Assembly (NCBI GenBank): GCA_944386525.1
Contig: CALXBL010000008.1
Span: 1 to 42,043, forward strand
DNA length: 42,043 nucleotides
Direction: 5' to 3'
Source of the DNA: an uncultured Ruminococcus sp.
GTDB taxonomy: Bacteria > Bacillota > Clostridia > Oscillospirales > Ruminococcaceae
Position 1 is the first letter of the stretch; each line of letters opens with the position of its first letter. The notes beneath the pieces were generated by a model, which saw only the letters and a list, made by a program, of their open reading frames with translations, made no database searches and was not told the origin of the DNA. The position numbers and the translations under genes were made by a program. Of this stretch, positions 17,548 through 26,920 are shown piece after piece.

Positions 17548-19317
17548 ATGTCAAAATTCTGGTGTAAAGTATGCGGCGGGACGCTGGAATATAATGATGA
17601 GGCTGAGATAGCTGTATGTAGCGTTTGCGGAGCCTCTGGTGTACTGCCGATTCAGCTTGACGACGGATATACAGAGCAGTATGCTCAGTTGGTTCGTCTC
17701 AGGCAGAGCGGAGAATATGAACAGGCTGAGACTTTGCTATACAGCCTTATGCAGCAGAATGGTGCTGATCCGATACTGTACTGGAACAGTGTCCTTATTA
17801 CATATAGGGCGGCTTATTATTCTGATGGTGATTCCTATGGGCTGCTTTGCGGCGACCCGGGAGATGTGAGTGTGCAGGAAAACGAGGATTTTCAGAAGGC
17901 CCTTCATTTTGCAAGTCCTGCTCAGTGGGATATTTTTGAAAACGATGGAAGGCTTCTTGAAGAAGCACGTCTTTTGCTTATTGCCCAGTCTCAGGATAAA
18001 CAGGAAACGAGCAATGAATCGCCCCTTAATAAGGGATTTCTCTTGCTGGAGGACGGAGCATGGGATGCTGCAAGTGCTCAATTCGATCTTGTGCTTGCTG
18101 ATGAACCTGAAAATGGTCTTGCATACTTTGGCAAGATGATGGCAGAGCTAAAGGTCCACCGTGAAAGTGAGCTTTCACGTGCCGGCGCAAGTCTGGATGA
18201 AACTGAAAATTATAAGTATGTCTTGCAGTATGGTAATGATATGCTGCTGGAGCGACTTGAGGAATACAGAGTTACGGATATTCTTTTTCAGGCAACAGAG
18301 CGTGGAAAACTTGCAGAGACTATAGACGATTGGAAGCATATAAAAAAGATGCTCATGGATATTCGTGAAAATGAACGTGCAAGTGAGTATCTTTCTCTTT
18401 GTGATAAGAAGATACGTGCAATAATGGCTCGTGAGGCTCAGCTTGTTATGGGTTGCCGTGAGGCGGTGAACCTTGGTATTACTACCGAAAATCTTGGAAC
18501 ACGAATGGTCAGAGCAAATTATTACTATGATTTTGATGTGGTCTATTATGATGACGACAAGAAGGAACGGCGAAAACATTCAATAATGCCGAGTCGTGCA
18601 GTGACTATAGTGCTACTTTTAGTTGTTCTGGCGATTGTGGTACTGTTGGTGTTGTCTTCATTCATGACAAAGGACAGCGGGACTGATATGTTGTATGATC
18701 AGGCTGAGAACGGAGCTGATAATAATAACAATGATAACATCGTTTATGTGACTGGCTCTGTGGGAGAAGATGATGATGTTAGCAGCCGTTTTTGTGCAGC
18801 TGGCTCACGTGCTTTTATGCTCAAGGACGATGGCACTGTTGTATGTCTTACTGAAGAACCGGCTGAGATCACATCTGAGGATACACAGGGTGGTGCAAGC
18901 TTCTCGGTGAATATAATTCCGTATGAGACTGATTTTAGTACATGGAAAAATATCAGGACGCTTTGTAGTGATCCCGAGGGAGATATACTCTTTGGTGTCA
19001 GTGAGAGCGGTATTGTATACTACGATATTTTCTCAGCTTCTACAATGAATTATGAAGACAGATATCGTTCTGTTTCCAGGTGGGTAGGTGTAAGGGAGCT
19101 TATTTGGGAAAAATGCGCAAACGGGGTTCCTGTATTGTTTGCTGTCACGAAAGATGGCAGTGTCTATGCTTCGGACGATGCCGTTCAGGAAAGGCTGAAG
19201 AAGCTTGATACACTTATTTCAGATGACAACTCTATTAGTGCACTCCAAGCTCAGGAAGGAACGCTATACATCCTTCTGGATGATGACAGTTATATTTCTT
19301 TTGATTATTCTGAATAA
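17548..19317 (+). CDS. Membrane protein with N-terminal zinc ribbon and TPR-like region, function unknown
   Basis: I do not recognise this 589-residue protein. It begins with a zinc ribbon (Cys6, Cys9, Cys24, Cys27). A long helical cytoplasmic part follows, with TPR-like segments around residues 45-70 and 150-200 (for example GFLLLEDGAWDAASAQFDLVLADE). One membrane helix spans about residues 351-373, after a basic stretch (KKERRKHS). The outer C-terminal ~210 residues look beta-rich, with repeated SGIVYYD- and DGSVYAS-like elements that could form a propeller-type sensor. This would place ligand sensing outside and protein binding inside, which is inference. It has its own promoter and terminator. 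Confidence 0.8.
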   Translation: MSKFWCKVCGGTLEYNDEAEIAVCSVCGASGVLPIQLDDGYTEQYAQLVRLRQSGEYEQAETLLYSLMQQNGADPILYWNSVLITYRAAYYSDGDSYGLLCGDPGDVSVQENEDFQKALHFASPAQWDIFENDGRLLEEARLLLIAQSQDKQETSNESPLNKGFLLLEDGAWDAASAQFDLVLADEPENGLAYFGKMMAELKVHRESELSRAGASLDETENYKYVLQYGNDMLLERLEEYRVTDILFQATERGKLAETIDDWKHIKKMLMDIRENERASEYLSLCDKKIRAIMAREAQLVMGCREAVNLGITTENLGTRMVRANYYYDFDVVYYDDDKKERRKHSIMPSRAVTIVLLLVVLAIVVLLVLSSFMTKDSGTDMLYDQAENGADNNNNDNIVYVTGSVGEDDDVSSRFCAAGSRAFMLKDDGTVVCLTEEPAEITSEDTQGGASFSVNIIPYETDFSTWKNIRTLCSDPEGDILFGVSESGIVYYDIFSASTMNYEDRYRSVSRWVGVRELIWEKCANGVPVLFAVTKDGSVYASDDAVQERLKKLDTLISDDNSISALQAQEGTLYILLDDDSYISFDYSE

Positions 19318-19323
19318 TGATAA

Positions 19324-19361
19324 AAATGCTGCTGTATTCTTAACTGAATACAGCAGCATTT
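19324..19361. terminator. Bidirectional terminator between convergent genes
   Basis: A perfect 16-bp stem, 19324-19339 against 19346-19361, surrounds a six-base loop. A-rich and T-rich flanks let it serve both the zinc-ribbon gene and the dockerin gene. Confidence 0.85.
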
Positions 19362-19367
19362 CATTGC

Positions 19368-21086
19368 TTAGTAATTATACGGAAGGGTTGAAGTTATATC
19401 CGAGAGATAGCATAGCAGAGAAACGAGGTCGTTTGTATCTATAGTATCATCCGCATAGCAGTCTGCGTTATGCAGAGCGGCGGAATTGAAGGTCACCACG
19501 CCTGTTATATGCTTGCCTAGATGTACAGCATCTATGAGTGAAACATCTCCGCTGAGATTTATATCTCCGCATAGTCCCTGTACAACATTCACACTGCAGA
19601 ATAGTATCTTGCCTCTGACAATTGTGTAAACTTTGCATTTACCAACAGAGTGAGTGGAAATAAGTCCATTTTCAGATATAGTAGCCACAGATGAATTTGA
19701 AGTTCTCCATTCATAATCCTCTCCATTGGTGTTATACACATTGAGCTGGTAGGGCGATCCTACATAGAGTGTGACATTTGATTTGGAGAGATATGGAGGT
19801 TCAGGAGCTTCGGTAAAGGTCATTACAGAGGTTGTGGCAGCAGTAGTGGCAGAAGTTGTAGTTGTAGAAGCAGCGGTTGTAGTAGTTGTGTTAGTTGTAG
19901 TATTTGTAGTGGTTGTAGTAGTAGTAGTAGTAGTTGTTGTTGTTGTCTCCGACGTATTGGTGGTCGTTGAAGTTGTCGTTTCCGTAGTTTCTGCAGTAGT
20001 AGATGTTGTGGTTGTTTCAGAGGAGACTGTGGTGGCAGTTGTAGTTGTCTCGGAAGAAGTGGCAGTTGTTTCAGAGGTGGTAGTTGTAGTAGTTGTGGAG
20101 GCAGTAGTAGTAGTAGTTGTTGTTGTTGTTGTGGGTATTTCCTTGTCGGTTACAATGATTGTAAGGACTTTGGACTGTCCGGGATTCCACGATGCATCAT
20201 TTATATATGTTTCATCAGAAATTTCGATAGTATATGTACCAACAGGAGTACCTTGCTGCACTACAGCATCGAAGGTGAAAATTGGAAATTCATCTGACTG
20301 ACCGAGAAACTGGGTCTCCTCCGAACCGGAATTCTGCCATATAATGAGGTCGCACTTACCTGGATACTGTTGCCCTGCCTCAAGTTGGGGGTCATAGAAC
20401 GGGAGAGTACCTGACGCAGTATCTTTCTGATAATTATCCTGACGTATATATGTAAATGTATAATCAGCAGAGCCGTCTTCATTTACAGTAATAGCAGGAG
20501 AGATTCTTTCTGATGTAATGATCTTATTATCTCTGTTTTCAGCAGATGTATAAAAAGAAGCGTCGAAGTAAATACCGCCGTTTCCGTCCGAATAAATGAT
20601 GTTGCCGAAGATCGGGTCAAATGAAACTTCTGTTGTAAGGCTCAGACAATTTGTGTTTCTGTACATCAGAACGCCACGTCGTTCCGTAAGTGTGGCAAGA
20701 GCATGGACAGGCAGATTACTTGTAAAAGTACCTCCGCTGTATGTATATGTTACATAATCACTTGTTGTTTGGTTATAGTCTATGGGATTTGTAAAGCGGA
20801 CAGCATTCCAGTCGGAAGACAGCCATTTGTAGTATGAATATTGTATATAAGGATCTGTCCAGTTTTCCGATACGATATATGCGCTTACCGGAAATGTGTA
20901 ATCTCCGTTTTCAAGCTGAGATGTAGATATTGTGATAGTATCTGCACGTTCCTCACCAACGCCGAAGTAGAATGAATAATCCGGATGAGTGCCTTCTGCC
21001 GTTACTATGGACGATGGCATTATTCCAGATAGGCACAACGTCATGGCTAGGCAAACTGCAAGCCACTTTGTGATAATTGTTTTCAT
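19368..21086 (-). CDS. Secreted dockerin protein with Thr-rich linker and Ig-like domain
   Basis: This is a predicted exported, cellulosome-type protein. Its 572 residues comprise a Sec signal peptide (about 1-31), an unrecognised beta-rich region (about 32-315), a linker of about 110 residues dominated by threonine, an Ig-like Big_2-type domain (about 430-500, with YVGSPYQLNVY and SVATISENGLIS), and a C-terminal type I dockerin. The dockerin shows two calcium-binding repeats, DINLSGDVSLID and DCYADDTIDTND. Dockerins bind cohesins on scaffoldins, placing the protein in an extracellular complex. No glycosidase motif is visible. The end of the N-terminal region (VGTYTIEISDETY) faintly recalls cohesin or surface-adhesion folds. 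AGGAGG precedes the start. Confidence 0.88.
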   Translation of the reverse strand: MKTIITKWLAVCLAMTLCLSGIMPSSIVTAEGTHPDYSFYFGVGEERADTITISTSQLENGDYTFPVSAYIVSENWTDPYIQYSYYKWLSSDWNAVRFTNPIDYNQTTSDYVTYTYSGGTFTSNLPVHALATLTERRGVLMYRNTNCLSLTTEVSFDPIFGNIIYSDGNGGIYFDASFYTSAENRDNKIITSERISPAITVNEDGSADYTFTYIRQDNYQKDTASGTLPFYDPQLEAGQQYPGKCDLIIWQNSGSEETQFLGQSDEFPIFTFDAVVQQGTPVGTYTIEISDETYINDASWNPGQSKVLTIIVTDKEIPTTTTTTTTTTASTTTTTTTSETTATSSETTTTATTVSSETTTTSTTAETTETTTSTTTNTSETTTTTTTTTTTTTTNTTTNTTTTTAASTTTTSATTAATTSVMTFTEAPEPPYLSKSNVTLYVGSPYQLNVYNTNGEDYEWRTSNSSVATISENGLISTHSVGKCKVYTIVRGKILFCSVNVVQGLCGDINLSGDVSLIDAVHLGKHITGVVTFNSAALHNADCYADDTIDTNDLVSLLCYLSDITSTLPYNY

Positions 21087-21165
21087 TTATATTTCCTCCT
21101 AGTTGTTTTCCTCGCAAATCCTTTTTAATATTGCTTTTAGTAAGCACTTTCTCTTTATAGTAAAT

Positions 21166-21194
21166 ATTATACCACTATTAAGTGATTATGTCAA
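21166..21194 (-). promoter_or_regulatory. Consensus promoter for the dockerin gene
   Basis: On the minus strand, TTGACA (21189-21194) and TATAAT (21166-21171) are both perfect and 17 bases apart. The leader is about 70 bases. This predicts strong vegetative expression. Confidence 0.85.
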
Positions 21195-21321
21195 TGAATA
21201 TATCGTAAATATACTACACAAATTCTACAATATGAGTAAATGTATGTTAAAAATACACAAAATGCGGCTGTTCGTTTTTTATTAAAGTTCATTTATAGGT
21301 CTTTTAATAAGCTTAAATATA

Positions 21322-21330
21322 TGGTATAAT
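21322..21330 (+). promoter_or_regulatory. Extended -10 promoter for the ABC exporter genes
   Basis: TGG-TATAAT (TATAAT at 21325-21330) is an extended -10. The matching -35 position reads TTTTAA, which is weak. The first gene starts about 40 bases downstream. Confidence 0.6.
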
Positions 21331-21370
21331 AATAAGACAATACTGCACTTGCGGATATATGGAGGATGAA

Positions 21371-23116
21371 ATGAAAAAACTTTTTTGTTTTTTAGGTGCC
21401 TATAAAAAGGAATGTATACTTGGCCCTCTGTTCAAAATGCTGGAGGCTATTTTTGAGCTTTTTGTTCCGCTTGTTGTTGCGTCCATAATCGACACAGGCA
21501 TTGCAGGCGGTGACAGGGGATATATCATTATGATGTGCCTGCTGATGGCGGCACTGGGAGCAGTAGGTCTTACAAATACACTTTTTGCACAGTATTTTGC
21601 AGCAAAGGCGTCTGCCGGATTTGCTGCAAAGATACGCCATGCGCTTTTTGCTCATGTGCAGAAGCTGTCCTACGTTGATACCGACCGCATAGGCAGCAGC
21701 ACTCTTGTAACTCGCATGACAAGCGATGTAAACCAGATACAGACAGGTACAAACCTTGCAATACGTCTGCTGCTGCGATCGCCTTTTATAGTTTTCGGTG
21801 CTATGATAATGGCGTTTACTGTAGATGTAAAGGGAGCGCTTGTTTTTGCAGTGACCATACCGGTGCTGTCGGTAATAGTTTTTGGTATCATGCTTATAAC
21901 TATACCAATGTTCAGAAAAGTTCAGGGACAGCTTGACCGGGTTACGAGATCCTCCCGTGAAAATTTAAGCGGAGCAAGAGTTATACGTGCATTCAGACAG
22001 GAGGAAGCTGAAACGGAGCGTTTTGAACAGGAGGCAGATTCACTTGCCGTTATGCAAAAGGCTGTTGGCAGGATTTCCGCACTTATGAATCCTCTTACCT
22101 ATGCAGTGATAAATCTTGCAGTTATTGCGCTCATATGGACAGGTGCGCTCCGTGTTGAGGCAGGACTTCTTACACAGGGCGCAGTAGTTGCCTTATACAA
22201 CTATATGTCCCAGATACTGGTGGAGCTTATAAAGCTTGCAAATCTTATCATAACTCTTACCAAAACTGCTGCCTGCGGAAACAGAATACAGGCAGTGCTG
22301 GAAACACCATCATCACAGAAATTTCCTGATGAGGACAACAGGGTCTTAGTTTCAGAACCCGGCAGGATAGTTTTTGATAATGTCACCTTTACCTATGAGG
22401 ATGCACAGCTTCCTGCTCTTTACGATATTTCGTTTACCGCTGAAAAGGGCGATATTGTCGGAATTATTGGCAGTACCGGTTCAGGCAAGTCCACGCTCGT
22501 TAGTCTCATGACCAGATTTTACGATGCTGAAAAGGGCAGCATCTTCGTTGGAGGCTGCGATAATCACAGCTGTCCTAAATCCCAGTTGCGTGATATGTTC
22601 GGCATAGTTCCTCAGAAGGCGCAGCTCATGACGGGCAGCATACGCAAAAATCTGCTCTGGGGCAAAGCGGATGCTTCTGATGAGGAGATATATGAAGCGC
22701 TCAAAACAGCGCAGGCTCTTGATGTGGTGCATTCAAAGCCGGGCGGTCTTGACGAGAAGATAACAGAGGGCGGAAGAAATCTTTCTGGCGGACAAAAGCA
22801 GAGACTCTGCATTGCAAGAGCTCTTGTGCGCAAGCCGGATATCCTTATATTTGACGACAGTGCCTCTGCACTTGACTATAGTACAGAGGCTGCTTTAAGA
22901 AAAGCTTTGCGCAGACTTGACTATAAGCCTACGATATTCATAGTATCCCAGCGTACAGCGTCAATTCAGGATGCAGATAAGATAATTGTGCTTGATGAAG
23001 GAAGAATTGCAGGTATCGGTACCCATGAGGTACTGCTTTCTGACTGTACCGTATATCAGGAGATATACTATTCCCAAAATCCCGAGGAGGTGAAGTCGAG
23101 TGAATGCCAAGGATAA
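21371..23116 (+). CDS. ABC exporter half-transporter, degenerate-site subunit
   Basis: This is one half of a heterodimeric multidrug-type ABC exporter. Its 581 residues have an N-terminal six-helix domain (about 1-310) and an ATPase domain: Walker A GSTGSGKST (367-375), Q-loop VPQKAQ, canonical signature LSGGQ (471-475), and Walker B ending Asp495-Asp496. The usual catalytic glutamate is Asp496 and the switch histidine is Gln527 (VSQRTAS), so its own ATP site should be weakly or non-hydrolytic. The start at 21371 is chosen because GGAGG (21361-21365) lies inside the longer frame from 21359. The partner gene overlaps its end by 17 bases. The cargo is unknown. Confidence 0.93.
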   Translation: MKKLFCFLGAYKKECILGPLFKMLEAIFELFVPLVVASIIDTGIAGGDRGYIIMMCLLMAALGAVGLTNTLFAQYFAAKASAGFAAKIRHALFAHVQKLSYVDTDRIGSSTLVTRMTSDVNQIQTGTNLAIRLLLRSPFIVFGAMIMAFTVDVKGALVFAVTIPVLSVIVFGIMLITIPMFRKVQGQLDRVTRSSRENLSGARVIRAFRQEEAETERFEQEADSLAVMQKAVGRISALMNPLTYAVINLAVIALIWTGALRVEAGLLTQGAVVALYNYMSQILVELIKLANLIITLTKTAACGNRIQAVLETPSSQKFPDEDNRVLVSEPGRIVFDNVTFTYEDAQLPALYDISFTAEKGDIVGIIGSTGSGKSTLVSLMTRFYDAEKGSIFVGGCDNHSCPKSQLRDMFGIVPQKAQLMTGSIRKNLLWGKADASDEEIYEALKTAQALDVVHSKPGGLDEKITEGGRNLSGGQKQRLCIARALVRKPDILIFDDSASALDYSTEAALRKALRRLDYKPTIFIVSQRTASIQDADKIIVLDEGRIAGIGTHEVLLSDCTVYQEIYYSQNPEEVKSSECQG

Positions 23117-24839
23117 TTCACAGCTTAAAACACTTGTGAAGGTGCTCAGGTATATTTCAGGATACCGTATATGGTTTGTGCTGACCATTCTGATGGCAGT
23201 AGTCATAGTTGCCCTTACTCTCTGTGTACCCATACTTGTGGGCGAGGCGATAGACAATATAATTGCTCCTGGGAATGTTGCGTTTGATACGATATCAAAG
23301 CTCCTTCTTACAGTAGGCATTTCAGTAGGAGTAACATCGCTTGCCCAATGGCTTATGAATATGATAAACAACAAGATAGCCTGCGAGGTCGTGCGTGATA
23401 TGCGTGAGGACGCATTTAGCAGAGTTCAGAAGCTGCCATTTGATTATCTAGACACACATCCGGCAGGTGAAACAGTGAGCCGCATCATTACAGACACAGA
23501 TGTCCTGTCGGAGGGATTGTTGCTGGGATTTACCCAGCTTTTCACCGGAGTTCTTACTATAATAGGCACGCTCATATTCATGCTTATGATAAACGGCTGG
23601 ATAACTCTTGTCGTCGTTGTCATGACGCCGCTCTCGCTCATTGCGGCAAGCTTTATTGCAAAGCGCACATATAATATGTTCCGCAGACAGTCGGAAACGA
23701 GAGGCGAACAGACTGCCCTGATAAATGAAGCTGTAAGCGGTCAGCGGGTGCTTCAGGCTTTTGGCCAGGAGGATGAAATAACCGCAGAATTTGATGAAAT
23801 AAACAGCAGACTTGAAAACTGTTCGCTTAAAGCGTCATTTTTCTCGTCGCTTACAAATCCTGTAACACGTTTTGTAAATGCTCTTGTGTATGCGGCAGTA
23901 GCTCTTACGGGGGCTTTGGCGGCGGTTTCTGGAGCTATAACAATAGGCGGACTATCCTGTTTCCTGAGCTATGCTAATCAGTATACAAAGCCTTTTAATG
24001 AAATATCTGGTGTAATAGCGGAACTTCAGAATGCCATTGCCTGCGCAGGCAGAGTTCTGGAGCTTATTGAGGCTGAGTCTGAAACTGCCGACAAGGATAC
24101 GGCTGTATCTGTTGTGCCCGATGGTGACATAGAATTCCGTAATGCAGAATTCTCATACAAAAAGGAAAGGCCTCTTATTGAAAATTGCTGCTTTACCGTA
24201 AAACCGGGACAGCGTGCAGCTATTGTTGGAAAGACTGGCTGCGGTAAGACTACCCTTATAAATCTGCTTATGAGATTTTATGATGTTCAGGGCGGAAGTA
24301 TATCAATGGGCGGCAGCGATATCCGTGATATTACACGTGACGCTCTAAGGACGCATATAGGAATGGTGCTCCAGGAGACATGGCTCAGAAGCGGAACTGT
24401 CCGTGAGAATATAGCTATGGCAAAGCCGGATGCCTCGGACGAAGAAGTGATAGCTGCTGCAAAGGCTGCATATGCCCATGGATTTATAAGCAGACTTCCC
24501 AAAGGATATGATACTGTTATAGACAGCAGTGATCTTTCCGAAGGACAAAAGCAGCTTTTGTGTATAGCAAGACTTATGCTTGCTCCTCCGCCGGTTTTGA
24601 TTCTGGATGAAGCAACATCCTCCATTGATACACGAACAGAGATGAGGGTACAGGCTGCATTTGCAAAGCTTATGGAAGGCAGGACAAGCTTTATCGTAGC
24701 TCATCGACTTTCAACTATTCAGAATGCAGACCTTATACTTGTAATGGATAATGGCAACATTGCAGAACAGGGAACTCATGAGGAGCTGCTCCGAAAGGGC
24801 GGCATTTACGCAGGACTATATAAAGCTATGACAAACTAA
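23100..24839 (+). CDS. ABC exporter half-transporter, catalytic-site subunit
   Basis: This is the partner of the preceding half-transporter. The 579-residue product has an N-terminal membrane domain and an ATPase domain with Walker A GKTGCGKTT (377-385), signature LSEGQ (479-483), Walker B ILDEATSS with catalytic Glu504, and switch His535 (VAHRLS). Here Walker B and the histidine are intact while the signature has Glu in place of the second-position glycine. This complements the first subunit, so the dimer would have one active and one degenerate ATP site. The GTG start has GAGGAGGTGA upstream and overlaps the first gene, ensuring balanced production. Confidence 0.93.
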   Translation: MNAKDNSQLKTLVKVLRYISGYRIWFVLTILMAVVIVALTLCVPILVGEAIDNIIAPGNVAFDTISKLLLTVGISVGVTSLAQWLMNMINNKIACEVVRDMREDAFSRVQKLPFDYLDTHPAGETVSRIITDTDVLSEGLLLGFTQLFTGVLTIIGTLIFMLMINGWITLVVVVMTPLSLIAASFIAKRTYNMFRRQSETRGEQTALINEAVSGQRVLQAFGQEDEITAEFDEINSRLENCSLKASFFSSLTNPVTRFVNALVYAAVALTGALAAVSGAITIGGLSCFLSYANQYTKPFNEISGVIAELQNAIACAGRVLELIEAESETADKDTAVSVVPDGDIEFRNAEFSYKKERPLIENCCFTVKPGQRAAIVGKTGCGKTTLINLLMRFYDVQGGSISMGGSDIRDITRDALRTHIGMVLQETWLRSGTVRENIAMAKPDASDEEVIAAAKAAYAHGFISRLPKGYDTVIDSSDLSEGQKQLLCIARLMLAPPPVLILDEATSSIDTRTEMRVQAAFAKLMEGRTSFIVAHRLSTIQNADLILVMDNGNIAEQGTHEELLRKGGIYAGLYKAMTN

Positions 24840-24844
24840 TAGTA

Positions 24845-24878
24845 ACGGGGACGCTTAAATTCATGCGTCCCCGTTTTT
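24845..24878. terminator. Terminator between the ABC exporter and glgB
   Basis: ACGGGGACGC (24845-24854) pairs perfectly with GCGTCCCCGT (24865-24874), followed by TTTT. It ends the exporter transcript and may also act on the convergent glgB transcript. Confidence 0.85.
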
Positions 24879-24884
24879 ACATAT

Positions 24885-26693
24885 TTACTTTTCTGCCTTG
24901 AAGATAATTCCGCAGAATGGCGGCATTTCGATTTCGTATTCGAAGCCGTTTTCAGTTTCAATGCCGGAAATTTGATCTGTGTTTTTCTTGACAGTACCGC
25001 TCCATTCCTCCCAGTCACTATGGAGTAGAGGAGTTATCCTTTGATATGGAATGGTAAACCTGAAGTTTTCTGTTGCTACATCTGCAAAATGGAATACTGC
25101 GATAATGCTTTCTCCGTCATATCGTCTTTCGAATGCGTAAATGCACTTTTCCTCCTGATGACAGTCTATCCAACGGAAGCCTTCAGGAGTGTAGTCTCCG
25201 CCGTATATCGCCTTTTCATTCAGATATATTTTGCAGAGCTTTTCCATGTAATTGCCGAACGAATCGTGGAGAGGATATTTTCTTATGTCATGATCCTGCT
25301 CTTGCTCCTCAGTCCATTCACGGAGCTGACCAAATTCACTTCCCATAAACATCAGTTTTTTTCCCGGATGGAGATACATATACATATAGAGTGCACGTGC
25401 CTGAGGAAACTTCTGCTCATATTCGCCGTACATCTTCTGTAGTATGGTTGCCTTTCCGTGGACGTTTTCATCGTGGGAAAGCGGAAGAAGATAACGTTCA
25501 TTGTGATAATACATCATTGAAAAAGTGAGCATATGGTATATGTCAGTACGTGACGATGGGTTAGCACGAAAATAATTGAGAGTATCATTCATCCAGCCCA
25601 TGTCCCATTTGTAGTCAAACCCAAGACCGCCGAAATCAACGGGACGAGTTACGCCGTCGTAGTCTGAGCTGTCCTCTGCAATAAGCATTGCAGACGGGTG
25701 AAGTTGGTGGAGAGTTCTGTTCATGCGTTTCAGGAATCCCAGGCTGTTTATGTTGACGCCTGCATTCTTATCGCCGTACCAATATATTAGACGTGACACA
25801 GCGTCCATACGTATGCCATCAAAGTGAAATTCGGTTAGCCAGAAGTTTGCGCATGAGCTCAGAAAGCTGCAAACTTCACCTCTGGAATGATTGAAATTAC
25901 AGCTGCCCCATTCGCTCTGAGTTGTCTCCTTGTCGGGATATTCGTAGAAATATGTGCCGTCATATTTTGCAAGGCCGTAGCCGTCAACAGCAAAGTGTAC
26001 CGGAACATAATCCATAATAACGCCTATTCCGCTCTGGTGAAGCATATCCACCATTTTCATAAGACCCTCAGCGTCACCGTAGCGTGAGGTGGGACTGAAA
26101 AATCCGGTGTTCTGATATCCCCATGAACAGTCGGCAGGATGCTCGGAAAGCGGCATGAACTCAATATAATTAAAGCCTTGCTTTTTTACGTATTCAATAA
26201 GCTTTGGTGCTATCTCTTCATAGCGATACCAACCGTTTTCATCGTTGGAATTTTTCATCCACGAGCCAAGGTGCACCTCGTATATGTTAACAGGCTTGCG
26301 GAAGTGATTGCCACGCTCAGCCATCCACTGTGCATCTCCCCAGCTGTACCCTGAAATGTCACGTATAATTGAGGCATTGCCGGGTCTTAGTTCCATGCAA
26401 AAACCATATGGGTCGCAGTGGTCGATATAGGGAACGTTTGAATCCTTTATGTAAATGCGGTATTTATACATTTGCCCCGGCTTTGCATCGGGGATGTAGC
26501 AGTTGTAGACTCCGCCGTTGGTTTCTAGGTTCATGGGAGTTTCCGACCAATAGGTCGCCTCGCAGATAACAGAAACTCTTTCGGCATTGGGCGCAATGGT
26601 ACGGAATGTAACACCGCCGCCTGCTTCCGTATGAGCACCAAAATACTTATAGGCGTCGAAAGATTCACCCAGATAAAATTCGTGAAGGTTCAT
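24885..26693 (-). CDS. glgB: 1,4-alpha-glucan branching enzyme
   Basis: GlgB introduces alpha-1,6 branches into glycogen. The 602-residue product has an N-terminal CBM48-type beta domain (about 15-100) and a GH13 barrel with the four conserved regions: MDYVPVHFA, GIRMDAVSRL (nucleophile Asp297), LIAEDSSD (acid/base Glu340) and LSHDENVHG (His407, Asp408). A C-terminal beta domain follows. It lacks the extra N-terminal module of the ~730-residue enterobacterial enzymes, which is usual for short Firmicute forms. AAGGAG precedes the ATG. It is divergent from fba and close to glgA, so the locus serves storage polysaccharide synthesis. Confidence 0.95.
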   Translation of the reverse strand: MNLHEFYLGESFDAYKYFGAHTEAGGGVTFRTIAPNAERVSVICEATYWSETPMNLETNGGVYNCYIPDAKPGQMYKYRIYIKDSNVPYIDHCDPYGFCMELRPGNASIIRDISGYSWGDAQWMAERGNHFRKPVNIYEVHLGSWMKNSNDENGWYRYEEIAPKLIEYVKKQGFNYIEFMPLSEHPADCSWGYQNTGFFSPTSRYGDAEGLMKMVDMLHQSGIGVIMDYVPVHFAVDGYGLAKYDGTYFYEYPDKETTQSEWGSCNFNHSRGEVCSFLSSCANFWLTEFHFDGIRMDAVSRLIYWYGDKNAGVNINSLGFLKRMNRTLHQLHPSAMLIAEDSSDYDGVTRPVDFGGLGFDYKWDMGWMNDTLNYFRANPSSRTDIYHMLTFSMMYYHNERYLLPLSHDENVHGKATILQKMYGEYEQKFPQARALYMYMYLHPGKKLMFMGSEFGQLREWTEEQEQDHDIRKYPLHDSFGNYMEKLCKIYLNEKAIYGGDYTPEGFRWIDCHQEEKCIYAFERRYDGESIIAVFHFADVATENFRFTIPYQRITPLLHSDWEEWSGTVKKNTDQISGIETENGFEYEIEMPPFCGIIFKAEK

Positions 26694-26740
26694 GTAAGAT
26701 CTCCTTTTACTTCTTTTATTTATGGTGATTATCTATTTTA

Positions 26741-26769
26741 ATTATAATATAACTTCTGATTTATTACAA
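26741..26769 (-). promoter_or_regulatory. Promoter for glgB
   Basis: On the minus strand, TTGTAA (26764-26769) and TATAAT (26741-26746) are separated by 17 bases, about 50 bases upstream of the start codon. Confidence 0.68.
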
Positions 26770-26838
26770 GCAACAATTTATATTCATGTGTTGATAAAAT
26801 AGAAAAATGGAGCAAATATTTAAATTTTCAATAAGGTC

Positions 26839-26867
26839 TTGCAATTTGAGAATAAATGAGTTATAAT
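26839..26867 (+). promoter_or_regulatory. Promoter for fba
   Basis: TTGCAA (26839-26844) and TATAAT (26862-26867) are 17 bases apart. The leader is about 45 bases and ends with TTTAGGAGG. Confidence 0.75.
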
Positions 26868-26920
26868 AAAAAATAGAGTGCATCTGGCACCGCTTATAAT
26901 TTTCTTTAGGAGGAAATAAA

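Noticed and set aside
19771..20301. Plus-strand poly-valine frame
   Set aside because: It is the antisense shadow of the ACN-rich threonine linker of the dockerin gene. The same effect explains frames opposite 11337-11615.
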